Shown one piece after another: positions 23,801-34,977 of a stretch of 64,000 nucleotides of DNA (positions are counted from its first letter, which is position 1; each line of letters begins with the position of its first letter). Below the pieces are notes generated by a model. The model saw only the letters and a list, made by a program, of their open reading frames with translations. It had not been told where the DNA came from and did not search any database. Source of the stretch: Neospora caninum Liverpool (Eukaryota; Apicomplexa; Conoidasida; Eucoccidiorida; Sarcocystidae); assembly GCF_000208865.1 (NCBI RefSeq), contig NC_018395.1:6248839-6312838 (forward strand), in the 5' to 3' direction. The position numbers and the translations under genes are program-made.

Positions 23801-26764
23801 CAGGGTGCATTGGGGATCTTGTGGACAGAGACAAGAGCTGTACACCACTCGCCCACATATCGTACGCGCCCTTCAAAACGTGCAACGTTTGAAAGGAAAC
23901 CCGAATGTGTGTGATCCGGAGTGTGCCTCCAGTTGTCGTTTGATTGGGATCATCCCTTCATACTGACATATATATAAAAAAGTATTTGTATGTATGTATA
24001 TACAACGTACATATAGGCAGATATACATGTATATTTGCGTAGGACACATGGAGGCCGTGTGTGGAGTCCTGCTGAAAACAGCTGGCTGCACGCGTGCGTC
24101 TTCTGCATGTTCAGAGGCAAAAATCGGTTCTTCGCTCTCACACGTTGTGTGTTGGCTAGGAGGCTGTCAGGTGCCCGTCAGACACCCGGTCGAGATCTGA
24201 ACCGGTGCATTCCTCCTTTGGGTTCCCTCTCTTTTTTCGAGGCTTCTCATTCGTGTGCCTGTTGCTGTGCTGTGTTGTCCAGATTCAGCGCGGCGGCGAG
24301 CGTCCATGTGGTGGCCGAACTCCCGTTGTTGCGAGTGTCTGTTGAGGCGTACACAGCGCCTTCATCTCCTCAGTCTCGGTTGTTTTCTGCGCGCAAACGC
24401 GCCTTGACTTCCTACGGGTCTTCTGCTTTCCCGTCCGGGTCGCCGCAGGTTTTCGAGAACCCCACGAGTCGCACGTTCTTCACGCAAGGCCTCGGCGCCC
24501 TCCCGACCGCGGCAGATCCTCGTGGAGCCCCCGAGGGGACCGGTGAGGCGCCGTGTCTCCCCGGCTCTGGCGATACCTGGCCTTCGACCGCGCCGCTAGG
24601 TGCGACCGCGCTCGGCGGCGGCCTTAGGGCGAGCGGCGGGTCCTCTGGAGGCGTAGAGAACGGGGCCTGGGAGGCCGAAAGAGAGCCCCAGGACGCGGGT
24701 CGGCTCTTTGGATCCGAGCGACGGGCAGAGCGCGACGACGCGGTGTCCGATCTAGACAGCCGAGCGCGTTTCTTCCCCGATTCCTTGACGCTCATGAACT
24801 TCTCCAAGTCGCCGACGAAGTCGCTGTGGCGATCAGGCACGGGCGGCTTCGGCCGCCCTCGCAAGCTGGGCCTTCCGTGGACGAAGCGTTCCTCGTCGAG
24901 CAGCCTCGAGCACACGTGGAGTGGAGACACACAGGATGACAGACAGGATTACCATCGAAAACTCAGCCCTACAGTAAGCATCCTCGAACGCCTTGTGCAC
25001 CTGTGAATACACACATATCGTCATGTATAGCAATCTATCTGTATTCCTGAGACATGTTCGTGAATCCGAGTAAGCGTGACGGCCATTTAAAATCGGGATT
25101 CGTTTTGGCGTGTGCCGAGCGCGCGAGCCAGGCGGGGTCAGTCGACGTAGGTTTGCACAGGTCAATCCGTAGGCGGTCGGAAATGAGGGTGCACAGAAAC
25201 TGGCACGAATCGCCTGGAAGGCGTCTCACACCTGAGAACAAACCCGGTGATGTTAGCTGAGGGCCAGGCAAACGCGATGTCAGTGCACCCTGAGAAGTCA
25301 CGCCACACTCCCCGTGCAAGAATGCAAGAACGGAACTCTTTCCCTGTGTTCTCGGGTCTCGGCTATCTCCTTGTCGGCCTTGTCTCCGTGGCGTGTCTCT
25401 CAGGCGGATGGCCCGCGGGGCCTGCGTTCTGTGCCAGAGAGCTCGGACGACGAGGACGTGGACTCGGAGCCGACGGTCGAGGGCGCCGACTCGGCCCCGC
25501 TCTTTTCTTCGAGCGACGAGGACGTGGAGCTGGCCAGGCTCCTCTTCCCGCGTCGGCGCAGCATGTGGAACGGCCCCGACGGGGCGCTGGGTGTCTCTGC
25601 TCGCCAGGAGGCGTTCTCGGAGTTCTCGCCGGGGTTCGGGGACGCGTGGGCCTTCTCGCGCCGTTTCGGTCGCGGGGAGACTGGGGGCTTCGAGGAGCGG
25701 TTTCTCAGCCGCCGCTCGCAAAGTGAGCTCTACCACGGGGCCCCGTCGCTCCAACTGGAGTCCGGCGGGTTTCGGGGCGCGAACAGGGCGGGGCGGCGGC
25801 GGGGCTTCATCGGGCCCAGTGGCGAGGCCTGTGCCTTCTCTCCAGAGGATAGAGAGTTTGGTTCGCGCTCCTGGACACTCGGGAAGCCCCGCGAAGGCCT
25901 CCAGGGAAACAGTCACTTTTACCAGGGTGGAGACGTTCGCGGATTCTCGGCGGGCGCGTCGACGCCGCTGTACACCGGCGACCCGCGACACTCGCCGGTG
26001 TGGGAAGGCCAACACCGGCTGCTCGCGCTGCACATGGAAAACGTGGGTCGGGCGCCTGTGCGCGACCTCCGCTTCGAGCTGCTGACGCCCGAGGGCGAGG
26101 CCCCCACGGCCGAGAAGGCGGCGGCGATGCGGAGACACTTCCAGGTGCTCTGGCACCCTGCATGCGAGCCCTCGGGGCTGGGACCGGCCGGGACAGTCAT
26201 CTACTCCGAGGACGCAGTCGCGGAGGCTCTCGGCGCGGCGTGGCCGGGGGGCAGACGGGGCGAGGACGGAGAAGAGGGCGGACCGGGGCTAGGCGCGGGC
26301 GGCCAGAGTGAGTGCGCCAAGCGCACCCTCGAGAAGGAGACCGCGGCGCAGAGAAACGAAACAGAGAAAGAAGAGGGGGAAGGAGGCTGTGGACGCCGAG
26401 GCGGAACCGGAGAAGAAAGGGAGGTCGGAGGCGACGGACGTGACTTGATCGCTCCGGGCCAAAAGATCCGAATTTGTCTGAGATGCATTGCCAGCTCAGA
26501 GTACAGCTCCTGCATCATCCGGTAAGGCTCGAGGAAACACAAAAAGCCAGCATGTCGGGGACCATTCGACGCCAATCTGCAGTCCCCATCGAACGCTATG
26601 TTTTTCGCGCTCCACGGGAGGGCGGGCGTTCGCCACCCCCTTCCTGTCTGTGACCTAGTCATTTCTCTTTTGGATTTTTTGCTTTGCTTCTGTAGACACT
26701 GTTCGGACATCAAGCGGCGAGACCAGCAGCAAAGAATAGACAGCACAGCGGTGCATGGATATGA

Positions 26765-26802
<38 letters not shown>

Positions 26803-26860
26803 ATATATAGATACATAGATAGATAGATCGAAAGATAGACAGATAGAAAGATAGATAGAT

Positions 26861-26909
<49 letters not shown>

Positions 26910-26962
26910 AAGATAGATAGATATAGATAGATAGATAGATATAGATAGATAGATAGATAGCT

Positions 26963-27030
<68 letters not shown>

Positions 27031-27032
27031 CT

Positions 27033-27081
<49 letters not shown>

Positions 27082-27094
27082 AAGATAGATAGAT

Positions 27095-27139
<45 letters not shown>

Positions 27140-27196
27140 AAGATAGATAGATATAGATAGATAGATAGATAGATATAGATAGATAGATAGATAGCT

Positions 27197-27240
<44 letters not shown>

Positions 27241-27242
27241 CT

Positions 27243-27298
<56 letters not shown>

Positions 27299-27300
27299 CT

Positions 27301-27371
<71 letters not shown>

Positions 27372-27743
27372 CTGAAAGAGGCAGATGTCTCTCTGCACCC
27401 ATCAGTATGTAGATATATCAAATCGTGTTGCGGGTTTTTTCTGCCACGGGGTTCTACGCTGTCTAGTGTCTTTCGCGCGTTCCTTGTCTGTTCTTCCTTC
27501 CGCTCTGTGGTGCGCTGTCCATCCCGTTTCCTTGCGCATTTTGTTCTGCTGCGTCCGCTTTTTGGTGCTCGATCGGTGGCCGGATGCTGGATCCCTGTCT
27601 CCACATACGCCTGACAGGCTGCCTTCTCCGTGTCGCCTGTCCGNNNNNNNNNNNNNNNNNNNNNNNNNNNNNNNNNNNNNNNNNNNNNNNNNNNNNNNNN
27701 NNNNNNNNNNNNNNNNNNNNNNNNNNNNNNNNNNNNNNNNNNN

Positions 27744-27783
<40 letters not shown>

Positions 27784-27848
27784 CATTTAGGAAGATAGAT
27801 AGATATAGATAGATAGATAGATAGATATAGATAGATAGATAGATAGCT

Positions 27849-27892
<44 letters not shown>

Positions 27893-27894
27893 CT

Positions 27895-27956
<62 letters not shown>

Positions 27957-27959
27957 GCT

Positions 27960-28034
<75 letters not shown>

Positions 28035-30942
28035 CTGAAAGAGGCAGATGTCTCTCTGCACCCATCAGTATGTAGATATATCAAATCGTGTTGCGGGTTT
28101 TTTCTGCCACGGGGTTCTACGCTGTCTAGTGTCTTTCGCGCGTTCCTTGTCTGTTCTTCCTTCCGCTCTGTGGTGCGCTGTCCATCCCGTTTCCTTGCGC
28201 ATTTTGTTCTGCTGCGTCCGCTTTTTGGTGCTCGATCGGTGGCCGGATGCTGGATCCCTGTCTCCACATACGCCTGACAGGCTGCCTTCTCCGTGTCGCC
28301 TGTTCCTTTTCTCTTCGCAATTCTTGTTGTCTGCTCCCTCTTCCGCCTCAAGGCATGGGGCCTGGACCTTCGCTGTCCCTGTGTCGCAGCCGCACGCCCT
28401 TCCTCGTTCTTTTTGCCGCGCCGTCTTGCGTCTCGCGTTTTGCATGCATCTCTTTCCTCGTTTTTCCCGTTGCCTGCCTCGCAGGATTGTGTACTCATGC
28501 CGATCGGGAAGCCGGTATCATCGGCAAGTCCTCCAGCCCCTCTCGCTTCGCGTGCAGAACGGTCTGCAGCTTCGTCCAAACGGCGTGAATATTTTCCCTC
28601 TGGTGTTCTTCTCTCACTTGTCCGTCCTGAAGACCTACGCGGCCTTTCCCGCCCTCTTCGCGCCCGACGGCGCGTGCTTCTTCCCTCTTCTTCTCTCGCC
28701 CTCACCCCACTTTCCTCCCCACAGTCCTCGCGCCTCGCCCTTTGTCTCCGGACCGCCCTGCGGGCTCCCGGACCCCTCGCAGCCGACCCCTCTGCACTGC
28801 GCGCCCGCGTCTCCGCGCCCTTGGGGAGCGCACCTTGGCCAGGGCGATAAAGGCAGCCTCGAGACAGCTGACACGGTGCAATGGGGCGTTTCCGCGCCTG
28901 CGCTGCCCGAGATCGGGCTGCGACGGCGGCGCCCCTCCCCGGGTCTGGGAGCGCCCTTGTCGCCTTTCGCTTTTGACGCCGCTTCAGATCGGCCCCTCAC
29001 CCACCGCTTTGACCACAAAAGCTGCTTGGTGTGCCTCGACCTACAGAACTTCGCAAACGTGGCCTTTGAGTGTTTCACCGACCCGCAGAGTCGCCCATTG
29101 GGCGTGCAGCGGAGGGACGTCTCTGTCTGTTGCGTCTCGCCGAACGAGTCGCAGTGCCGGTAGGAACGCGACTCTCGAAGACGGGAAGATGACACAACCC
29201 GCCGCACGGAGAGATGGGCGTTTTCCAGCCTCAAGGCGGTTTTGTGCCGTCACATATCGATAGCGAACGGTTTTTGGTGTCGCTTCCTATCGCCGCCTCC
29301 AGAGGAAGGACCACCTGAGAGGCGAAGGGGGGCAAGGCCCTGTCAGAGGCGCTGCGGGCGGTCCGGGCGACAATAGACCCTCGCCTGGAACATCCTCATT
29401 GTGTTGGGGAAAGTGCCACGTTTGCTTCTCGTTTTGACTGCGAATCCCTCCGTTGTCGTGCAGACACACAGGCATACCTATATCTAGATGGAGATATCCA
29501 TGTGCGTGAGTGTTTATGCACATCCAGTTGTGCATGTGTTTGTGTGTGTTTGTCTTTCCTTTTTCCGATGCGTAGATGGGCACTGTGGGTGCGGCGGCCG
29601 CGTTTGACGCAGGCGACGGTTCAGGAGGCCGCGAAGGTGCTTGAGGAACTCGACAAAGAGCTAAACATCCACTGGCGATGCTTCCCCTCGCAGGAGGGGA
29701 CACTGCAGCTGTTGCCCCTCCTGCGACGCGCGGCGGCGATACCCGGCAGCCGCACGAGCGTCTCTCCCGACAGGCCTTCCGGCGGAGCTTTGGCCCCTCT
29801 GTCGCCGACGAAGAGACAGTCTTCTTTCCCTGGGCGGGCCGAGTCAACTGAGAAGAAGGGCCGAGAGGGAAGAGGCGGGCGGGAGCTCGGCGGCAGTTCG
29901 GGCAAAGACGCTGCCGATGGCGGGGCGTTGAGCGGTCGCGACAGAGACGGACGAGGAAGACGCAGTCCGGACGAAGACGGACAGGATGGAGAGGGAAAAG
30001 AAGACGATGGCCAACTTGTACGCCCTGTGCAACTGCCCCACTTCAACGCCCCGGAGGTAAGGCTGCGAATGCGAGAAACGGCCATTGTGTGGCCGCTCTC
30101 CTCTTTGTTCTCCGTCACTCCGTTCCGTTTCCTTACCTCTGGTTTCTCCTCTGCTCTTCCCGCCGGGTCCTCCCTTCTCCCTCTCTGCCATTCTGGGCTT
30201 CTCCGTCTCTTTGGTGCGAGCTTCGTTTTCACCTGTTGTGTGGAGATTGAGACGTTTGGACGTCGGTCGTGATTCACTCCGCCCTCGTGTCTCTGCAGCT
30301 CCTCATTCGGCCGCGGATTGTCGGCTGTTCTGAAGCCTCCGCGCCTCAGCGGACGTTCTCTGTGGGGCGCCGCCCCCCGAGGGCTGCGCAGGCTCAGGGG
30401 CCAGCCGCCCCCGGGCAACGCGCACGCACGAGCGTCGACTCCGGAAGCGCCTCCTCAGGCCGCACGAGCGTCGACGAAGCCTTCTCCTCTCTACAGGCCA
30501 GCTTCCTGTGTCAGCCCGTCAATGAGGGCCCGCTGTTTGGGCTCCAGGCCCCGTCCGCGACCGCGGTCGGAAGCGGGCCCGACGCGCAAGAGGGGCGCTG
30601 GGAAGGCGAAGGCCTCCAGGCGGACGAGCGAGTCGAGAGGGAGAGAGAAAGCGGAGCCGCAGGCCCGTACCCTGCGGAAGGGCGGATGTGCACTCTCCTC
30701 CGGCCTTCCGCGCCCCGACCAATTCGCCTGGGCCCCGACTGCTATAAAGTACGCGACATGAAAGAGAACAGGAGAAACCACGGAAAGAGAAAAGAGCAGA
30801 ATTCGTATTGGTTCCGAGAAGTGGGCACGAACCGCGAGGACTCTTGCCTCAACGCCTCAGCAGCACCCCACAGGCTTCACGTGTAGGCATGTTCCCAGGT
30901 ATCTATAGTGGTACAGACCACACATAATGTGTGCGCATCCAT

Positions 30943-31002
<60 letters not shown>

Positions 31003-32119
31003 CTGCATGTATGTATGTGCCTGTGTGTTTTTTCGTTTAGCTTTTCTGTGTTACCGTGTGGATTGCGTGAGAAGTGTCTCGTGCAAATATCGCATCGACT
31101 GCGCAGTGTCTTTCTCCTGTGACTGTCGTTTTGAGGGCCAGAAGAGCCCGAGGAGACTGCGTGGTTTCAGGGTGGCGGGCCCTCTGCTTGCGCTTTCTCG
31201 CGGCTGTCACCCGCCTCCGTGCGTCTCCTGTCGCTTCGTCTGGTTGTTTCCCGAGCAGATTCCCCTCCATGAGCCGGTGACACTGCAAGTGTTCGTGGAG
31301 AACAGACACGCGAGGGCACTGTCCAACTGCGTGGTTTTGGTCATCCCCTTCGTGCAAGGCAGCAGGCGCATCCCCGACGGGTTGCTGTGGTCGGGCTGTC
31401 TCAGCCGGGAGGTGCTGGAGCCGCTGCCGACAGCGCGCGCTCAGCGTTTGCATCTCCGTCGCCTGTTTCTTGCTCAGAAAGAGCAGTGGGAGGCGAGCAG
31501 AAAGCCTTGGAGCGCGGCATCGGGCGTTCCGGCGGCGAGACGAGGCAGCGCGTCGTCTGAGTTCAACTCCGCGAGACGCCCAGACGTAGACTCGGGAACG
31601 CGAGAAACGCCTGGCGAGGAAAAAAGGGACAGGCGCGACGGCTCCGGCGAAACGGCCGAGAAGGCGACAGGTGCGGGGGGGGAAGCTGCTGTGGGCTCCG
31701 ACGGCGCGTTAGGGCGAGGTTTTTCAACAGACGAGGAAGCAAGAGGAGAGCCGGAGTCGAAGAAGTCTGCCGGGAGGGCCGAGACGCAGAAGGGAGACGG
31801 ACAGGCAGACACAGAAGAGAGGCAAGAGGCAGGTGGAGACACTGGAGGCGCGGGCGATGCGAGAGGGGGGGGCGGAGCGCCGGCACGGTGCACGGGGGAT
31901 CTCTCCGTGCACCAGGAAGGCACTGAGGAGAGCGACGTTCCTGAAGACTTCTTTGCCCTCGAAGGTCTCCACAGACTGGAGAGACGCGGCGCAGTTCTCG
32001 CACATCGCGTGACGCTCATGGCGTGCGTCCCTGGATTGTTCAACGTTGCAGTCGCCGTCCTGGTCAAACCGGACAACGTGATTTGGTGGCACTACCAGCC
32101 GCTCAGACTCATCGCGTGA
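17859..32119 (+). CDS. TRAPPC9: TRAPPC9/Trs120 homologue, TRAPP II subunit (nine exons)
   Basis: Exons 17859-22001, 22282-23100, 23518-23789, 24283-24973, 25404-26521, 28485-29159, 29576-30056, 30299-30748 and 31259-32119 join in phase at GT/AG sites and total 9,510 nt (3,169 residues). Human TRAPPC9 is about 1,150. TRAPP II tethers vesicles and activates Rab11-type GTPases at the Golgi. Family blocks: N-terminal RIRVLLLPTDGTPPEVFARE; VLVHRLFVVP; the repeat region QKQVGDVLLLGGAPASAAAL with WQAAALEGQAAALYAF (about 475-525); IQSAYEAACLKLRDAAQLYN through AFRKLAFLLHRVCMALLEA (about 865-970); then beta-rich Ig-like segments in exons 2-9 (LRTVQVSVRNPLGVELVLDK, HRLLALHMENVGRAPVRDLR, VTLQVFVENRHARALSNCVV), ending WWHYQPLRLIA. 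Extra length is Gly/Ser/Ala-rich, mainly about 545-850. The start MSLLPPDTDLADYSR is the first ATG consistent with the family N-terminus; the frame stays open 279 nt upstream. Confidence 0.9.
21391..21451. repeat. Perfect inverted repeat (26-bp arms, 9-bp loop) in TRAPPC9 exon 1
   Basis: Arms 21391-21416 and 21426-21451 are exact reverse complements around a 9-nt spacer; the first arm begins CGGCGCCCGAACTCAGCTGG. It lies in coding sequence and is translated through as PAPELSWAGRQTASPAEFGR. A hairpin this long is rare by chance. Confidence 0.9.
23398..23517. other. AT-rich island in TRAPPC9 intron 2
   Basis: About 110 bp of strongly AT-rich sequence (ATATTTTTAAAACG and similar) sits at the 3' end of an otherwise GC-rich intron, just before the exon 3 acceptor. 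It may be an insertion, for example organellar DNA, or simply a splice-enhancing AT tract. Confidence 0.35.
26765..26809. repeat. (TA)n microsatellite
   Basis: A near-perfect AT dinucleotide run in TRAPPC9 intron 5, immediately followed by the GATA tract. Confidence 0.95.
26810..27370. repeat. (GATA)n microsatellite, left block
   Basis: About 560 bp of tetranucleotide ATAG repeats with recurrent interruptions (GAAAGATAG, TATAGATAG, TAGCTATAG) giving a higher-order pattern. It lies in TRAPPC9 intron 5. The minus-strand ORFs here (YLSI repeats) are artefacts of the repeat. Confidence 0.97.
27371..27640. repeat. 270-bp duplicated unique sequence, copy 1 (abuts assembly gap)
   Basis: Identical by eye to 28034-28303. 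Both copies begin ACTGAAAGAGGCAGATGTCT directly after the GATA tract. Copy 1 stops 3 bases before the N run, so this is most likely a contig end duplicated across the gap. Confidence 0.9.
27644..27743. other. Assembly gap (100 N)
   Basis: Exactly 100 N, the conventional unknown-size gap. It lies inside TRAPPC9 intron 5, so no exon needs to be missing: the exon 5 donor (26522) and exon 6 acceptor (28484) match in phase. Confidence 0.99.
27744..28033. repeat. (GATA)n microsatellite, right block
   Basis: About 290 bp of ATAG repeats with the same kinds of interruption as the left block (TAGCTATAG, TATAGATAG). It is probably the same physical repeat assembled twice. Confidence 0.95.
28034..28303. 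repeat. 270-bp duplicated unique sequence, copy 2
   Basis: The copy continuous with the rest of intron 5 and exon 6, hence the likely genuine one. It diverges from copy 1 only at the last 3 bases before the gap. Confidence 0.9.
30941..31002. repeat. (TA)n microsatellite in TRAPPC9 intron 8
   Basis: Short ATATCT units grade into a (TA)n run with one CATA interruption. Confidence 0.95.
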
Positions 32120-32597
32120 CGGCGCTGCCTGCTTGGGCCCGGAGCCAGGCGGGAGACAGGTGGTGGGGAGCGAGAGGCCGCGGAAAGGACAGGAGGGCGA
32201 AGAGAGCGAAGTCGGCGCTTACCGAGACACACGACCTTTTGGGCTGAGGACGAGAGAACGCACACAGGCCGCGCAGAGAGAACACGAGAGCCGTGGAGAG
32301 ACAAGAGGGTTCGAGAGCCTTTGCCTTTCTCGCGCATGCAGCGCACGACCGGAAAAATATCAGCGCCTCGTGAAGCTGAATACCGGAACTTTGTTGAGGG
32401 CCGGGAGAACGGAGATCGAAACAGAGAGCGAATCCGACGAACCTTCAGCCTCTGCGAAGTCCCACGACCCTCTCCACAGTTCCTGTTACCGGAATGTCGA
32501 CCGTTTTGCGTTTCCTCTTTGACTGACGAAGACACCAGGCATCTTCGCGTTCATCTTTAGGTGTTACTCTCTTGTACAAGATCAAGGTGACGCTGTA

Positions 32598-32628
<31 letters not shown>

Positions 32629-34977
32629 GCTTACGTCACAAAGGTTTGGAGGGACACTAGAGGGAGAGATCCTCTTTTGCTGTTCGTCCGTTATGTGTGT
32701 TCGCTAGGTTCGTTTTTTGTTTTCCGCCCCGAGGTTCCTTTACTGGTCCGTTTGTGGAGGAGCGCTGTTAGCCGTTGGGAGATCCTGCCGAACGCCCACA
32801 GTACCCTACGTGACCTACGTGAGATGTATGAGTGAAATTTCGGTTTCTTCGCTGCCTGCTTTTTGCGTGAGGATCCCCTCCGCACGGCCTACGACGAAGT
32901 CATGCTACCACACGTCGAGGCGAGGCATGCAAAAAGGAGTTTTCGAAAAAGAGGAAACATCCCAGCGAAGTCGAGCGACGAGAGGCAAGCGGAGACAGGC
33001 GCTGTGGAGCCGTTCTCCTAATTCGAAGTTTCTTCCCTAGCGTGAAGAACTGCACACATCCAAACACAGTTCCATGCGAGCGCCACCGTCTGGATTAAAA
33101 GAAGTGTATCTACCTTACGTAGCGGAAGACGACCGTAAGGAATCTCGCACGCACAGCTCCAGGTTTCATTCGACAAACGCGGGTATATCGGTACCGGCGT
33201 GAGGCCGACATTGGCCATGAGACTGTGTACACTGATCAGCCGAGTTTTTCTCAGTGTAACCTCTCCGTCGATGGCGGAGTGTTGACCGGGATTGTGGTCT
33301 CCTGGTTCAGATTTTGAATGCCTTTGGTTTTACCGGATCCAAGTTGAAGTGTGGGGGAAGCGGGGCAAGGCAGCCCGGTGCGGCATTGAGTTCTCAAGTG
33401 CTAGACAGCCATCAGAATCAAACCTGGCATTCGACAGCGCAGACGAAAAACCTGGGACAATTTTCCGTTTCTACCACGATTCCGAGAGAGACGGGGAGAA
33501 ACCCCTGCCATCTGTACTGAATGTAACCAAATGCTTTTTTGGGACATGCTAGACTTCTTCGATCTAAAGAGTGTCAGTGGAGAAGGGAACGCACATCCTT
33601 TTAGCGCAAGAGTCACGCCGTCTCTATTTTAGTTTCAAGTCCTGGCCAAAACAGCGCAAAACCGCTACTGCTTTGAGGGCTTAGTCATCAGGAAGTGTTT
33701 CGTCAGCCTAGAAGACGCCACCGGCATAACGGCGAAAACCACGGGTCCCCTATTGCTCGTTTCTGCGCGAGAAAACTGCGTTTTCTATCTTTGGTTCCGT
33801 CAGAGAGCTGATCATGCTACTAGGAGACTCAGAGAAACGATGAGACCTGACAGCCGCCTGCGTGTTCACAGATCTCAAGTAGCCAGTGGGCGTTTCGACG
33901 TAACGAGATCCGCGTATCTGCCTGTGCTCACGCCAGTCTGAAAAACCGGAAATCTGGGGGCACGAGTCTCCACGAAACTCGAAGGCAGTGGTTTCTCTAG
34001 TCCCTTGAGAGCCACGTGTTCAGGAAACGATGGTGATACTCTTTACATGGCAAGGTATGAGAGGGGCGGCGTGTGTGTCGCACGGCGGGCGGAGAGAACC
34101 CGAAGCTGCTACCCGACTAAACAAGACACCGGAGTCTGTCTCAGACAGAGCCTTCGCTTCGATCTGTGTCGACTGAAAAGACAAAGGCGTGGGGGGAAAG
34201 CCCGCAGCCTGGAACACGAAGAACCAGAGAAGAGCGCGAGAGGCAGTTCGTGCGCAAGATAGCGGGTGTAGCCTTGCGCTGGTCTTGCTGCCGTGTGCCT
34301 GGACAACGGAGTAGAACGGAGAAAAGAAGAGAGTCCTCCCGGCATGGTTAATTGGGTTTCTGGCGACCAAAACGTGGACAAAAGCGGCAAAGCAAAAGCA
34401 TCTGAAGTCGATCAGGGGAAAAAGTCTTTCCAAACCTCGTGCGCTCTTTTTCGTCCCGCTGATCTCGGATGTCGTTTTGTCTCGTACCTGCATGCACTCG
34501 CGCGAGGAAGTTTTCAAGCTTTCCACTGGCCAGCATTTGTGTCCCGAAGTCTTCCAAAATGTGTCCACTTCCAACCTTTTCCAGGTCTTTCGTGGCGCTT
34601 TTCCTGTTGTTCTGTCTAGGGGCTTGAAGGGAGGAAACATCTCCAAGGTGACCGCAGAAGATCGCGCCGGCGAGAACCTCCTTCCGGCGCGCATGTAGTA
34701 GCTGCCGCGCGGCACTGCGTTGTCTGACGGTTTTCCCACGGCAGAGAAGAAATGGCGTTTTGTGAGAACGTCTCTGAAAGGACGAAGATGCAGCTGAAGC
34801 GCGGAGGGAAGCGGGAAAGATGGGAAACGGCAAGGACCGACACCGACTCTCCGAAGACCCGGCGATGAGGGTACTTATCCCGTAAACCCCCTCGAACAGG
34901 GTATCCTGTCTTTCCCTCTCTTTTTGAAGAAACAGCAAACGCAAGCACAGGTCGAGTCTTCCCCTGTCCACCTCCCG
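32120..34977. other. Intergenic between TRAPPC9 and the 2,050-residue gene
   Basis: 2.9 kb between two plus-strand genes: the TRAPPC9 3' UTR, then the promoter and 5' UTR of the next gene. It holds a (TA)n run at 32601-32628. ORFs on either strand (longest 34020-34739, minus) lack motifs and overlap one another. Confidence 0.55.
32601..32628. repeat. (TA)n microsatellite
   Basis: A perfect AT dinucleotide run of about 14 units, about 480 bp after the TRAPPC9 stop. Confidence 0.95.

Noticed and set aside
26810..28033. Direct repeats resembling a CRISPR array, and long minus-strand ORFs of YLSI repeats
   Set aside because: The sequence is a simple GATA tetranucleotide tract in a eukaryotic intron; there are no unique spacers and the ORFs only reflect the repeat being free of stops.
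34020..34739. 239-codon minus-strand ORF upstream of the large unknown gene
   Set aside because: No motif, no splice partners, and it overlaps the probable promoter/5' UTR of the plus-strand gene.
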